NCBI GenBank assembly: GCA_949358305.1
Contig: OX442314.1
Coordinates: 48,368,581 to 48,432,580 of the forward strand
Direction of reading: 5' to 3'
Source: Strigamia acuminata
Taxonomy: Eukaryota; Arthropoda; Chilopoda; Geophilomorpha; Linotaeniidae
DNA: 64,000 nt
Part shown: positions 42,916-53,983 of the stretch, piece by piece
Position numbering within the stretch: the first letter of the stretch is position 1
Layout: every line of letters begins with the position of its first letter
Position numbers and translations under genes: made by a program
The notes under the pieces: generated by a model
Told to the model about the DNA's origin: nothing
The model's database searches: none
The model's input: the letters and a program-made list of their open reading frames with translations, nothing else

Positions 42916-43625
42916 GTGTTGATCGGAGATTAAAACTGTTCGAATCCAAATTAGGCCTCGAATTGGAACATCAAACACGAGCTGAGATAACGACGGAAAA
43001 TGCTAAAACAGAAAAACAATTTTCTTTTGAACCAATACCCAAATACTGAATATAATCATGCCGAACAACATATTAGCCAATAAAGTATAACAGTGACCAA
43101 TACGAAATCAAATTCCAACGAATTTTCTCGGCCCGAATCGACATGGAACATCGCTCGTTAACAGCGAGGATGTGACTACGGGGTTTCCCGAGAAAAAACA
43201 CGATCAACCGCTTGACGTAGAAACAATCCTTAACACAGTAGCAACAGAGACGACAACTTTTATATTCATTCGGTTGACTACAATTTAACACGAATTAAAA
43301 AAGAATTTCAAAATCATCAAGCCATCAGCTGTTTAGTATAAAGAGTATCATAAATATTTTCATGTAAATATTATTTAAAGTGTCATTAACCATCCAAGTA
43401 GAATTGGCGACAACTAATTTGCTTTCGGTCGGATTGCGCATGCGCACACATTTTAAACAACAAAACATGTTTAGCTAATTTTGAATATAATTTTCCTGCG
43501 TAAACATTTTTTCAGCCTTTAAGCTGGCTAAAAAAATAAACTCTAATAAATAACTGTTTCAATGCGGCCAGCCCTATTTATTTTATGTATTTATTTGCTT
43601 ATTTGACACGTATTTTTAGATTCAT

Positions 43626-45127
43626 TAGGTGCATTCAAAGTCAAATGAATTATTTGACTGAAATGACTGATTTGACTGATTTGACTGATTTGACTTAACA
43701 GTCACAGGAAATGATGCAATTTACATCATCAGATGATAATCGAAATTTGAAAAATCATAATCTGCTTATTTTCATGATTTTTTACAAGCTTTTCAAAAAA
43801 TTAACTTACTTTAATATATTCACAAAAAAAAAACATATTTTATTTAATTTATTTAATTTAATTTAATTTAATCCAATATATTTACTAAAAAATTAACTCT
43901 TTATAAAATTAAAAATATTAATGTTGAAAAAGTATTATTTTCACTAAAAAAAAATCCACTGCCCAGTGGAAATGCTCAAAACATAAATTACATGCAAACG
44001 AGATTCAATGTTTGCAGGTTAGTAGCGCTCTTATAATTAGGTTAGTAAAATGCTAACACAACACTAAGCTAGTTTACAATAATATTCAATGAATAAATTC
44101 AAAAATAAATTCAAAAATAAATTCAAAAATAAATTCAAAAATAAATTTAAAAATAAATTCAAAAATTCAAATAAATCAAGAAAATCTTCAAAAATGATGT
44201 TTTCAAGAAGTTGAAAGGTTTGTGAAGTCATCTGGTGCACTTCACATGCTTTTCCTTGAAAATCTGGTCCAAAATATCCATAATTCTACTGGTTGAAATA
44301 TCCGAAACAATCCACACACTTCACGTGTATTTTTCTGGTCAAAATGTCCAAAATTCACAATTTTCGCTGGTCTATGGTGTCCAAATCGATTCCCACACTT
44401 CACGTGTGTTTTCCTCTCGAAATTTGGGTCCAAAAAACGTCCAAAAACATGCAAAACGTTCAAAAATGCCTCGCACGAGTCCAAATGGTACAAACCGTCA
44501 TCTGGGCGCATTCTGTGCTGCACGGCACGTCCTTCGCGAACGTTTCGGCGACGTTCCTCGTTGTCCGCGAACGTCCGTGCGACGTTCCTCGTCGATTAGC
44601 GGTCGACGCCGCGAACGTGTCGGAAATGTGCGGCCCTGGCAATCGTACGATCGGCGTGCGCTCGAAAACATAAATTTGTGTTTAAAAATGTCAGCAATTA
44701 CTAACCTTGCTTTTGCCTAAGTATGGCTGTTCAGCTAGGTAATGAGCACTGCTCATTTCTTGAGTCCTTGACCAGTTTCTTGCTGGATTCCTCTTTTCAT
44801 GATAAACTGACTGGGGGCATCCATCTTGAATGACTTATTCCAGTAGCCAAATAATTCATGTGCTCAGCCATGATTGGAGGAATTTTTCCATCAGCCACTT
44901 ATTGATAAGTCATGATTGGAGTGACTTATCAATAGGCCACTTATTGCAATTTAATTATCTTTTCAGTGATGTAAATTACATCATTTCCTGTGGCTGGTAA
45001 GATATTTCAGCCACATCAGCCAAATAATTGTTCACTTTGTATGGAGTTTAACCAAATGACTTACATGAATTATTGATAATTCAGATTATGATAAGTCAAA
45101 TTTGGATTTTAACTTTGAATGCACCTA
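43626..45127. mobile_element. Inverted-repeat element with internal repeats
   Basis: The ends read TAGGTGCATTCAAAGT and ACTTTGAATGCACCTA, with TA at both outer edges. Inside are a TGATTTGAC tandem (about 43660-43697), a 12-bp tandem of AAAAATAAATTC (44086-44165) and three spaced copies about 80 bp apart of a unit with CACTTCAC(A/G)TG (44238, 44318, 44397). A GC-rich stretch at 44470-44650 has overlapping frames on both strands that look like chance. No transposase is recognised. Confidence 0.55.
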
Positions 45128-45225
45128 GTGTTTTTGACCCTGACAAAATATGATATGTGATAATGTGACCTTAACTTGCAGCACTTCGAGAAATCTATCA
45201 ACTTCACTTTGCGCATTTTCTTATT

Positions 45226-45763
45226 ATTGGCGCTCCAACTCGCCCGTATTTTCTTGCCAAACCTTGGCCGTTCCTTCCAGGGCCGCCGCCGCGTTCGTCA
45301 CCTTCGTGGTGTTCGTCCAGTGGTAATCTTTTCCGTACTCTTCCACTATCTGGAGCCATTCCGTCGTGGTTCTGGTCTGGTCTCGCTCGCCCGAAAATTT
45401 TGGTAGCTTCGGCGCCGTTCGCGTTTCGCGCCGCGAATTTTCTAACTGCATTTGTGCAATCAGCAACTGTACGGCCTTCTCGGCTCCCGTCGCATTAGCA
45501 TCTACCGTTTTCTGCGCCTCTCGTAACAGTGGGTCGTCGTCGTCTTCCTCCTCCTCTTCCTCCTCGTCGGCGACCGCCTCGCCTGCCGCCTTCCGCATCG
45601 CTCGCCACATCTCGACCGCCATCTCTGCTTTCCGCTTTCGGAACGTTGTAAGCCAGAGTTTCTTCATCTCGGGACGCATTTCCTCCGTTCTCAGGATCAA
45701 AAGGTTCTCAACTGTGGGTATTTCGCCCCTCGCAATCATCGCAAGTACCGCCGGGATGTCCAT
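45226..45763 (-). pseudogene. G-outer gag N-terminal half
   Basis: The frame starts MDIPAVLAMIARGEIPTVEN. It has a Glu/Asp run (EEEEEEEDDDD), then a capsid-type domain KLPKFSGERDQTRTTTEWLQ leading to AAAALEGTAKVWQ. Tandem TAA stops follow ERQ at 45225 and below, at or next to the block junction. The 5' LTR begins 178 bp upstream. Confidence 0.85.
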
Positions 45764-45927
45764 TTTGCTTCTTTTCGACGTTCAAACTGCTTTTTGACCA
45801 CGCGTCGCTGCTTTGCTCTTTGTCTTGGGTTTTTAGGCCTCGCGCCGCTTTTCCCCACTCTCTGCTCACTCTGGATTCCGGTTCTGGTCACCACACACTT
45901 ATTTTTCAGTTCACAATTTTGTAGAAC

Positions 45928-45940
45928 ATCCCACTTCTGA
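45928..45940 (-). other. Possible primer site of G-outer
   Basis: Directly inside the 5' LTR the minus strand reads TCAGAAGTGGGAT, complementary to part of the 3' arm of a tRNA-Leu (from general knowledge), but without the TGG(T/G) complement to the CCA end. Tentative. Confidence 0.4.
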
Positions 45941-46191
45941 TGTAAACTTAAATGTTCTCTCGATTGAAACTTGGTAAAACTTTAAAAGGACTTTTGCCAA
46001 AATGGCCACACATCTAGTCAGTCTTCCAGTTAAAGCAAGAATGTTTTATTTTACAAGAAAATGTACAAGGTTTTAATCTTTTAATCTCTTTCAAATCGCT
46101 GCTTGCATTCCTCGCGTTGGCGCTCGTGTCTTCTTGGCGATCCTGTCGCCCTCTGGTGTCACCTCTCTGCGTTGCTCTTTTATATTCCACA
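45941..46191 (-). repeat. 5' LTR of G-outer
   Basis: Pairs with 18035-18285 (one mismatch). The outer flank CAGC at 46192-46195 is the second half of the 4-bp target duplication. Confidence 0.9.
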
Positions 46192-46657
46192 CAGCAAATT
46201 GAGACTTTTTATCTTATAAAAATAAAATAATTTAGGCATTAAAAAAATATGGTGGTTTTTCTTGTTTACTTGCATAATAATAAAAATTTGAATACATTTA
46301 TTGAACAAATTCAGTACTTTTGAAGTAGAAATTTAAGTTTTGCCACAATGGCTGGCTTTACTTCAGCTGATTTGTTTCATTTCAAAATGAAAACATTTAA
46401 CTCAAGATGGATGAGATAAGTTGCATAGTACTAAATCGATGGAGTTCTACAACTTTTTAATTGGAAATTTTGCTGTATCTTAAACGGTTTAAAAGTTAAG
46501 AAGTGAATGACCTTGAAGATGACCTTCCGGGTCAAATTTAAGGTCACCACTGGATAGCCCACCATCAACTTCCTATACACCTACATCAATAGAATTGATA
46601 TATCTTCGGTCATTTTCAAGAAAAAAAGGTGTTTCCAGACTTTTGACTCACCCTGTA
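46192..46657. mobile_element. Right part of the mariner-like palindromic element (level 1)
   Basis: It holds the remaining interior and the right arm (about 46360-46657), ending GACTTTTGACTCACCCTGTA before TA. The arm matches 17741-18034 in inverted orientation. Confidence 0.85.
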
Positions 46658-48060
46658 TAACATTTAATTTTGAGTGTATCAAATACAGTGTTGTTATACA
46701 AACAGAGAATATTTGAAAACTTGAGTAAATTTGTGAGGCTTACAGAGTATACTCGTGGTTTTTTCTCTGACGTTAAAAAAACATTTTATTTTTTCTACTT
46801 TTCTTGCCAATTTCTCTTACAGCGATACTGGCCGTTCGTGTCTTTTGAACTTGATTTGTTTACAATTATGCACTTGTTCCAAGAAACAGTCCTGGCTATA
46901 AGATATATCGCCATTTCCTGGCATCAGATACTTGTAGTAGCTGTTTTAATATCACTACGAATTAATCACACGATGATGGTAAACTAAATATACTACCGGT
47001 ACCGGTACTTACTATTTGATTTGAGCGCGAAGCAATAGGTACTTGAGACTCAACTAGTGATGGCATCTAAAAATGTCATAAATTTTAATGTTTGAAATGT
47101 GTTTTTGTCATTGTGCAAGTAATCAATGTACACCCGTGGAAAAAAAAAAACTTCCCTTGATTACTAAAGTTTTAAATTTTCCCACCAGAGGCATAAAAAT
47201 CCACTGAGTTTGTGTGACATCACAGAACTAAACCTGGATCTCAAAATGGCTGACCTGTTTTGTTTACACATGCACTGGCTGCCATACTGTAATATTTGTG
47301 AAGAGAGGTTTACAGAATGAAACAAATTGAATACTGTGATGAGCATTTTGCTGTGCCGTAGGAGGTATTAGTTTGAAGGTATTCACTGCTTTTTTATTCA
47401 AATTGTGATCACATTGTTTAAAAATTTTATTTGTTAACATTCTTTTCAGTGTTATATTAATTTAAATTTTGCTTTAATATGACTAATATCTTCATCATAT
47501 AAGACATTTTCATCAATGTGGTCATAATCATGTTGTGTCATAATCTTGCTGCCCTGTACTTGTTTGGTTAGAAATAGTCCATAATTTTTTTTCAATATTA
47601 TGAATAGAATTTTTTTAATTTTTGCTTGTTGGTTTATTTTTTTTACTAATGTTTTTTTAATAATAAATTAACAAGTTGTTGGATAATTTAAAACAATACC
47701 CCTGCATCTTAAAAGACCAGTTAGTCTATTCGTTTCTTGAATTGTAAGACGTGGCATCTTGATTTTTAAGATTTTGTATCTGCTGTTTTTTATTTAGCTA
47801 ATTTGCATTAATTTTTCCAAAAATTTCGGTAAAATAATTTTAATACGTTACATTTTGGAGGGTGTCCATGTGGTGTTGTGTCGCTTAAGGCCAATCTTTT
47901 GTGGAGATTGTTACCTTCATACCTAAGACACTTTAACGCTAAAATGTAAGCGTGATAATTTTTTTTTTGCTTAGAAACAATCAAACTTTTTCTTTATTTT
48001 TTTTATTAATATCTATTTTCCTTTTGTTAAGTTTAAGTATTTTAAAACCCCTTATTTGAC
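46658..48060. other. No gene seen
   Basis: AT-rich sequence with several short open frames, none resembling a known family. A run of ten A lies at about 47144. Confidence 0.5.
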
Positions 48061-48062
48061 TA

Positions 48063-48310
48063 TTCCCAACGAAAGTCATGATTTGGGGTTGTATGTCAGC
48101 TCTGGGGGTGGAAGAATTTATAATTGTGAATGGTCGTGTTAATGGAAAGGTTTATTTGGATATGATGGAAAAGTTTCTCATTCCAAGTATTGAAAATTTG
48201 TATCCTGCCAAAGTTTTCCTCTACCAGCAAGACAATGCACCATGCAATGAATCATACCGTGCACCGGAAACAACAATAATTACCGATTTCGAAACCGGGT
48301 TTCTTCCGTA
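48063..48310 (+). pseudogene. Chimera of Tc1-type and MULE transposase fragments
   Basis: The first 60 codons are a Tc1/mariner catalytic segment: VMIWGCMSALGVEEF and FLYQQDNAPC, with the second Asp in QQDN. After two or three codons the same open frame continues with RAPETTIITDFETGFLP, the first-Asp block of a MULE transposase. That block is nearly identical to 52126-52178. A stop follows. The junction is at about 48246-48257. Confidence 0.8.
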
Positions 48311-48971
48311 ATGCAAACCTATTCCTTGACGTCCTGGAATGGAGCTATGGCTCTCACCGAGGATTTGAGCGTGCACGTTGACTTTTCCTGTATAATTTGG
48401 TGCACATTCCCCTTGTAGCATAAACGTATGTTTAGATATGTGTTGCTGGGTTGCTGTTTTGTCAGCGTAAAGCAACTCAATTAGTTAGTGTTTATATAAC
48501 TTAACTAGTTTGCCTTGAGTGTTCTGTTACGCGCGGCTGAATACATAATAATCCTATTGTTGTGTATAAATGAGTGTTATGATTTGATAATCAAATGTGT
48601 ATTATTGCCACGCTGCTCCGTTCCTACATATTTAATCATTGATTCAATATTAATTAATTATACTTATTGTTGTTATGAAGTCAGATTTATTTACATTTAA
48701 TCGCTATGGATTTATCCAGGCCAACAAGAGCAAAGAACTTCCTGGTTCTCCCCTCTTGTTGTGACGCAGACACATTCCTTTCAAGGTTGTAACTGTAGCA
48801 TAGTCTATGGATGGCCGTTCGCTTCATAGATTCGTGTAGAAACTGCTTCCTTTGGTCTCCCACACCAAGGCGAAGAACGGTATGTTCAGTTGAATTAGCA
48901 TTCTCTTTAATTATCTCTTAAGTCCTATTGTTGTGGTATTATAATTGATTGAGAGCTAGGTTTTCCCGTCA
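48311..48971. other. No gene; possible worn LTR
   Basis: A segment starting TGTTACGCGCGGCTGAATAC near 48530 and ending near ...CGTCACA (48973) has TG...CA ends, but no partner or target duplication was found. Confidence 0.25.
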
Positions 48972-49135
48972 CACGGTCGTTTAAATCCGTTTGCACAAAC
49001 TTTTAAACAAAAATCTCGTTTAAAAGCTCGTTTAAATTGGTTTAAATTGGTAATTTAAGTGTTTTATTTTATTTTTTTTCATATATATTTTCCGATCGAA
49101 ATTTTTTTTAGTTCCACGTTAACCGAAGTATCCTA

Positions 49136-50718
49136 GGTAATAACGGCTATGATTTAAACACCCCCCCCATCTTCAACTCACTTTACCCCCAATTATGATT
49201 TTACTTATCCCCACTCAAAACACCCCCAATTAAAGTTTATTAGCCCCCTAACTGTTTAACCCCCAAGTAAATTTATTTTTCCCCAACTAACTTTTCCCCA
49301 ATTATTATCCAACGTACCCCAAGTTTTTTTCAATGTACCCCAACACTTAATATTTTTCTGCAATTTTCTTTTCATTGGGAACAAAATTGGGAACATTCTT
49401 TGCCTCCGGTGGAACAACAAGCAGATTCTCAATAACTGCAATCCCTATGATGTGTTTGCAGATGTAAGTCTTGGCAAACACAGGGCATGTGCAAGTCCCA
49501 GCGCTCCAGTCATCATTAGCAATCTTTACGTGCCACAAACGACTTTTTGACTGGATGTATGTCTCAAATCGGCGCCAGCTTTTTCGTTGTTCTTGACGCA
49601 GGTATGTGTCAATGGTGTTGTCATTTAAGCCAGGCTGTCCACTCGGGGTGATGTAGTATGACTTCAGACGATCCGTTGACCGGACAATCGCATGTTTCCG
49701 CTTCTATGTCCACATATTCTCAGAACCAATGTATTCTTTGGCTTCTTCAGCGCACAGAAATGTTCTAATTGTTGGAGTTTGGAGCAAGCACATGGCGCCA
49801 GCCTGTTGATGTCGCATGTTTCCGGTTGAGTGCGACGGCGATGCATCGAGTTTATTGCCGTATCTTGTCCTGAGGTTGTGAGTTGCTTGTTCTGGATTTT
49901 ATCCCGCGTGTTACAATATTCCAAGCGGCTTATTGTTTAGTTTGTTTTGGCTGCTTATCGATTGATAATGCAAGCATTTAGTTGCCTTTTATGTAAAGGA
50001 CAAATCAATGTTGATTATCCATTGATTTGTTCTCATGTTTTATGTATTGGTTGGCTGAGAAGAACAAATCTCATGCCAACTCACTTGTCTTTATGATTTG
50101 GTCGAATAAAATGGCTGCCGACGGTTTGTCAGCAATGTCAGCACATTTTAACTATGGCTGCATTTTTCCAACTCACTACACATTTAGTAAATCCCAATAC
50201 TAATCTGCTTCCATTCAAACGCCTTACGCTTCGCTTGTGGCTCGCAATCGGAATTACAATCGGAATTGGATTCAGAATCGATAAAGACAAGTCGAGTGGG
50301 TGCCATTGCGAGACAACTGAATTGATAGTTTATTCAAAAATAGTTTGGGGGTTTATATACCCCCGATAATGTCACGTTCTGTAAACGTGACGGCTCACTC
50401 GACCAATCAGTGTCGAGTGGGCCAATACTGTTACAAGTGTATTGACCAATCCAACACCTTGCATACCCAGTATCCTACGCGGGGACCGTTGGGGAAACGT
50501 TTTACCTAGTTGGGGTACGTTCGAAAAAACATGGGGTACATGGGAAAATAATTGGGGGAAAATCAGTTGGGGGAAAACGAATTTACTAGGGGGCTCACAT
50601 GTTAGGGGAGTACTAAACTTTAATTGGGGGTGTTTTGAGCGGGGGCGAATTAGATCATTCTTGGGGGGTAAATGAGCCAAAAATGGGGGGGGGGGAATAA
50701 TTTGTCGCCGGTAATAAC
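49136..50718. mobile_element. MULE element with C/G-rich inverted repeats, 9-bp duplication
   Basis: The element is 49145-50709 (1565 bp), flanked by a perfect 9-bp duplication GGTAATAAC (49136-49144 and 50710-50718). That is the length typical of MULEs, and copy B has the uninterrupted target near 54560. The terminal arms of about 200 bp are inverted copies full of short C or G runs (CCCCCC, GGGG). Inside, on the minus strand, is the C-terminal part of a MULE transposase (49347-49690). The middle (49700-50400) has no recognised gene. Confidence 0.88.
49347..49690 (-). pseudogene. MULE transposase C-terminus with SWIM zinc finger
   Basis: The minus frame from about 49690 reads RLKSYYITPSGQPG, then SWRRFETYIQSKSRLWHVKI. 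The SWIM finger follows as CTCPVFAKTYICKHI (Cys-x-Cys-x8-Cys-x-His), the usual C-terminal zinc-binding domain of MULE transposases. The catalytic domain is not attached here. A matching catalytic fragment from the same broad family lies outside the element at 51985-52354. Confidence 0.85.
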
Positions 50719-50865
50719 GGCACTGTAGAATTGGGCATCTTGATTTTGATTTGAGTTTTCACTGCGTCATTTATTTGCAAATTATTAATCGTAAGTTTTT
50801 TCTGTTTATAGTATTGTCATCTACCAGTTTTTTTCAAACAAAAATAATTTTTTTCAGATTCGGAC

Positions 50866-51354
50866 ACGATGTGTCAAAACTGATGTGATCAGTTTTTTTT
50901 TATATGTTTTTAATTTATATAATCAATTTTATTCTGCTTATTTTCAATTTATATAATCAGTTTTATTCTATTTGTTTTTTATTCATATCATTTAGAGTTT
51001 TTATTAGATAATTTTCAGTGTTTTCAATTATATAATTTTAGTGTTTTGTCTAATTATATTTCAACTTTTAGTTCACATTTGTTTATAATTTCGTTTGTGT
51101 GGTCTTTGCCTTTGAGTGACCCCTCCTCATTGAGGGGGATTTGGTGTTCTGTTTTATTCCCTTTCCTTCTGTATAAACAACTTTTATGACACCCACTCTA
51201 TTGGTGCCTCACATCTTGAAATAAAGTAAACCAGTCTCACATTTTCAATAGACCTCTCAAGTCGTCTTTTTTTGTGTCTCTCAAAACTAATTTTTAATCC
51301 ACTTCAATCGAGGACTGTATTTCCCCATATTTCCCCATCCAAATCGGAAACGAT
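50866..51354. mobile_element. 479-bp insertion in copy A exon 2
   Basis: Copy B is continuous here, so 50871-51349 is inserted. ACGAT flanks it on both sides (50866-50870 and 51350-51354), a 5-bp duplication. It holds an AATAAAG signal near 51222 and might be a solo LTR, but the ends are not clean TG...CA. Confidence 0.65.
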
Positions 51355-51530
51355 GGATTAGAGCAATTATTACTACCGTTATTTGCTGTACAATCACAGT
51401 AGTGATATTCGTGGTAAGTTCAATTTATCAAGTGTATAGCAAGAGAGGGTTCTTTCAATTCCAAACGTGTAGCTTACTAATAATTCAATTACCATGTCAA
51501 GTGTGACGTTTTGTATAGTGTAGTGCAGAA

Positions 51531-51984
51531 TATTCGTACTTAATTCTCTTCAATTTAGTCTAGGTTAATTAAATTTGCACCTCTTTATCTGTTTAATTAA
51601 AGTGGAAATTTGTAAATAATGAATAGTTAGGAGAGGGGAATTTATATGTAAGAGAGATAGGAAAAGTGTGAATTGTTATGTTCCGGAAAATGGAATCGCA
51701 CAGTAAATGTCAATATCGGAAAAAATGTTATGTAAGTTATTCATATGATTTTATTTCTTTATTATTTCTTTATTCAATTTTTTATTTGTTATTAATTTTT
51801 TAGATGTAGAAGATGCAAGAAGAAATTTGACAACTTTTCGTATACTTCGGCTTGAAGAGAAGTGGAAAGGTTACGCAAACGACGGAGAAGCAGTGGTAAG
51901 AATCTTTAGGAACCGCCTTGTTGCTGTTGATTGAATGGAAATCTTGGTTTTCGCAGGCCAAGAGCTATTAGGAGCAGCCACCAA
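51531..51984 (+). other. Unassigned; one candidate exon
   Basis: A 92-bp segment 51804-51895 is open in one frame (VEDARRNLTTFRILRLEEKW) and bounded by an AG acceptor and a GTAAGA donor, so it may be an exon of an unidentified gene. Nothing else is recognised. Confidence 0.3.
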
Positions 51985-52354
51985 CTGCACTTCCTTCCAA
52001 ATCAGCTCTTTACAATTTTTTTTCGAAAGTGCCGGTTTTGTTTTCCCACTGCTGTACGCGCTGATGAAGGGCAAAACTCAAGCAGCATATGAAGAGCTGC
52101 TACGTTATGTGGTTAGTTTAAACTTGATGCGTGCACCGGAAACATCAATAATTACCGATTTCGAAACCGGTCTTCTTCCGGCAATTCAACGCATCCTGCC
52201 AAATATGCATCACCAAGGATGTTTCTTCCATTACACTCAGGCTATCTGGAGGAAGGTTCAAAAACTCGGCATGGCGACGCAATACAAGGAAGTGGCTGGA
52301 GTCCAAAGCATTGTTAAAAAGGCTATGGCTCTGCCCTTTTTGAGTAATAACTAA
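51985..52354 (+). pseudogene. MULE transposase catalytic-core fragment
   Basis: The plus frame has FVFPLLYALMKGKTQAAYEE, then TSIITDFETGLLPAI (a catalytic Asp) and HHQGCFFHYTQAIWRKVQKL (the CxxH block), then stops. The order and spacing fit the MULE transposase domain. The N-terminal DNA-binding region, the third catalytic residue and the SWIM finger are missing. The first 17 codons of the open frame are unrelated sequence. Confidence 0.85.
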
Positions 52355-53602
52355 ATTAATAATAATAATAATAACTAAATTATATAATGCAAATGCCAAC
52401 ATTTGGCCAATTAAAAGTAACACTAAACTATATACAAAATGACACCATTTGTGACGAGACTTAATCCCCAATATTACATGGTGCTACTAGTGGTTACTGG
52501 ATGTTTTCATACCGCACATGGCCACATCACAATGCAAGGAAAATGCCAATTGCACAACATGGCGGGCATTCTCAACATGACGGTTAACCCACGGCCATAA
52601 GAACTTTTCAGACTTTTATCTTTGATTTGGCCAGTCGCCATCTTGGATTCAATGGGCAGGAAAGCCAATTATCCATGTTCACCCAGACATAAATTTTTGA
52701 TGAACCAATCTCATCCTTGGATGGTCAAGGTGTCTCTTGACCTTATTGGTACTTGGTGCCCTCATGGAGAAATATAACTGTCATAGTAATTAGATAGTAG
52801 ATACCCTCATCGGATCCAATTCTCGTTCCGCCGTCGAAGGTTGGCATATCAATGAGACTGGTTTCGTTCTATGTAAACTGATCAGAGTTGAAACTGCAAT
52901 TTTTGCCATTATTTTGACCTAGCAACATTATTGTGATACCCTTTTGGTCCATTGTAATTTGAGCGTCAATTTATTGATGCACTAATCCACATAGTTGGTT
53001 GCCCTGCTTGCAACATTTGCACTCAGAATGGTTTTAACTTAATGAGTTGCAAGTGTAAAGTCTCTCTGCATGGTTAAGTTCCACAGAGAGACAGAATATC
53101 AATGGAGTTGAAGATTGGTTTAGTTTTCTCCACTCCGATGTGGCTGCCATAGCCATTTTGTAGGATTTTCCCGCCAAGATCACCATAGACCCTTATACTT
53201 TGGAGTCAATGTGGAACAGGACGGTGACTAAATGCTAGGTAAGCACATTTATTCATCACTCCTTTAAGCATTGTTAGTATTTCATAGTGAGGGCACCCAA
53301 TAAGACATAAATGACAACTAAATTAAAGTGAATAAAGAGAAAGTGGCTCTAGTAGCCATTCATTATACTGTTAAGTTCTAGTTATGACTTTTCCACTACA
53401 CTTATAAGTGTATCAGGAGTTTTTATAACGGAAAAGTCGCTGCTGCAAACTGTGCAATATGGAGATCTCACTTTTGCAATTTGCACAGCATGCTACAGGA
53501 CACACATGAAATAAGACTGCGCGCATCAACTGTCGGATATCGTCTTTTTTTTGACACGCTCTACAAATGGCGTTGGGAGTGTGAACGGGCGAATCTCAAA
53601 AC
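52355..53602. other. No gene seen
   Basis: An (ATA)n-like tract at 52357-52372, then unremarkable sequence without a recognisable family. Confidence 0.5.
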
Positions 53603-53751
53603 TATACTCTTTCCACACTCAAGGTTGACCCTGGAAGCTGGGCTCCCATTGGCCTACTTAGAAATGCAATGCAATATAGTTACATTGCAGTTCTAAGTAG
53701 GCCAATGGGAGCCCAGCTTCCAGGGTCAACCTTGAGTGTGGTAAGAGTATA
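53603..53751. mobile_element. Hairpin MITE, family M1 copy 2
   Basis: Near-perfect inverted repeat with the same arm core as 1797-1946. The ends are TATACTCTTTCC and GGTAAGAGTATA, flanked by TA. Confidence 0.85.
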
Positions 53752-53983
53752 GTGTTTTTCTGCACAAAAAAAAAAATTAAATGGCGCATCAAAGCAGCAG
53801 TGTATTTGGCTAAGTGATAACTCGGTGTGAGTGGCTCCCTCAGTCCACGTACATCCGTACTACAACAGGCCATGAACCTTGGTTCTTGATCCGGCAGAGC
53901 CGTGAAGTTTTCCATTAGTCATCACTCATCAGTTTGATGCCCTCGATGCACAAAACATTAGGCGCATTCAATAACTCATAAAC

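Larger units (their letters stand above)
39869..45225. other. 5.3-kb block inserted in G-outer gag
   Basis: The two halves of gag join logically across this block: the capsid N-part ends AKVWQENTGELERQ and the next expected residues, SYSDWARCF, occur at 39846. The block holds a Merlin transposase (39927-40750), one copy of repeat R3 (42636-42915), and an inverted-repeat element (43626-45127). The sequence 40760-42630 has no gene I recognise, though a 77-codon frame at 41708-41941 (...MAFKWVPFIGERMETLELAI...) is worth a search. The exact junctions and any target duplication were not found. Confidence 0.6.
18035..46191 (-). mobile_element. Gypsy element G-outer, 28 kb with nested insertions (level 2)
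   Basis: The 251-bp LTRs at 18035-18285 and 45941-46191 begin TGTAAAC and end TTCCACA, with one visible difference (A/G near 18140 versus 46040). A 4-bp target duplication CAGC flanks them. Read from the right, the minus strand gives gag N-terminal half (45763-45226), gag C-terminal half plus protease (39868-38852), reverse transcriptase plus RNase H (38836-37277), integrase N-terminal half (37058-36265) and integrase C-terminal half (about 18975-18300). Gag is interrupted by a 5.3-kb block, the RNase H/integrase region by a 124-bp hAT hairpin, and the integrase core by a copia element. Removing these gives a gypsy element of ordinary size. Confidence 0.88.
48972..51530 (+). pseudogene. Copy A of a membrane-protein exon pair, broken by insertions
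   Basis: Colinear with copy B at 53984-54898. Exon 1 starts at 49112 after an AG acceptor and is cut at 49145 by a MULE. It resumes at 50710 (with the target duplication) and ends at 50790 before GTAAGT. It has an in-frame TGA where copy B has CGA-type coding. Exon 2 starts at 50858, is cut at 50871 by a second insertion, resumes at 51355 and ends at 51413 before GTAAGT. The paralogue has neither insertion. Confidence 0.65.

Noticed and set aside
44235-44720. 161-codon open frame as a gene
   Set aside because: It overlaps opposite-strand frames of similar length, covers a degenerate 80-bp repeat, has low-complexity composition and lies within an inverted-repeat element.
53773-53915. Small minus-strand gene near 53.8 kb
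   Set aside because: The frame extends into the M1 hairpin and has no recognisable domain.
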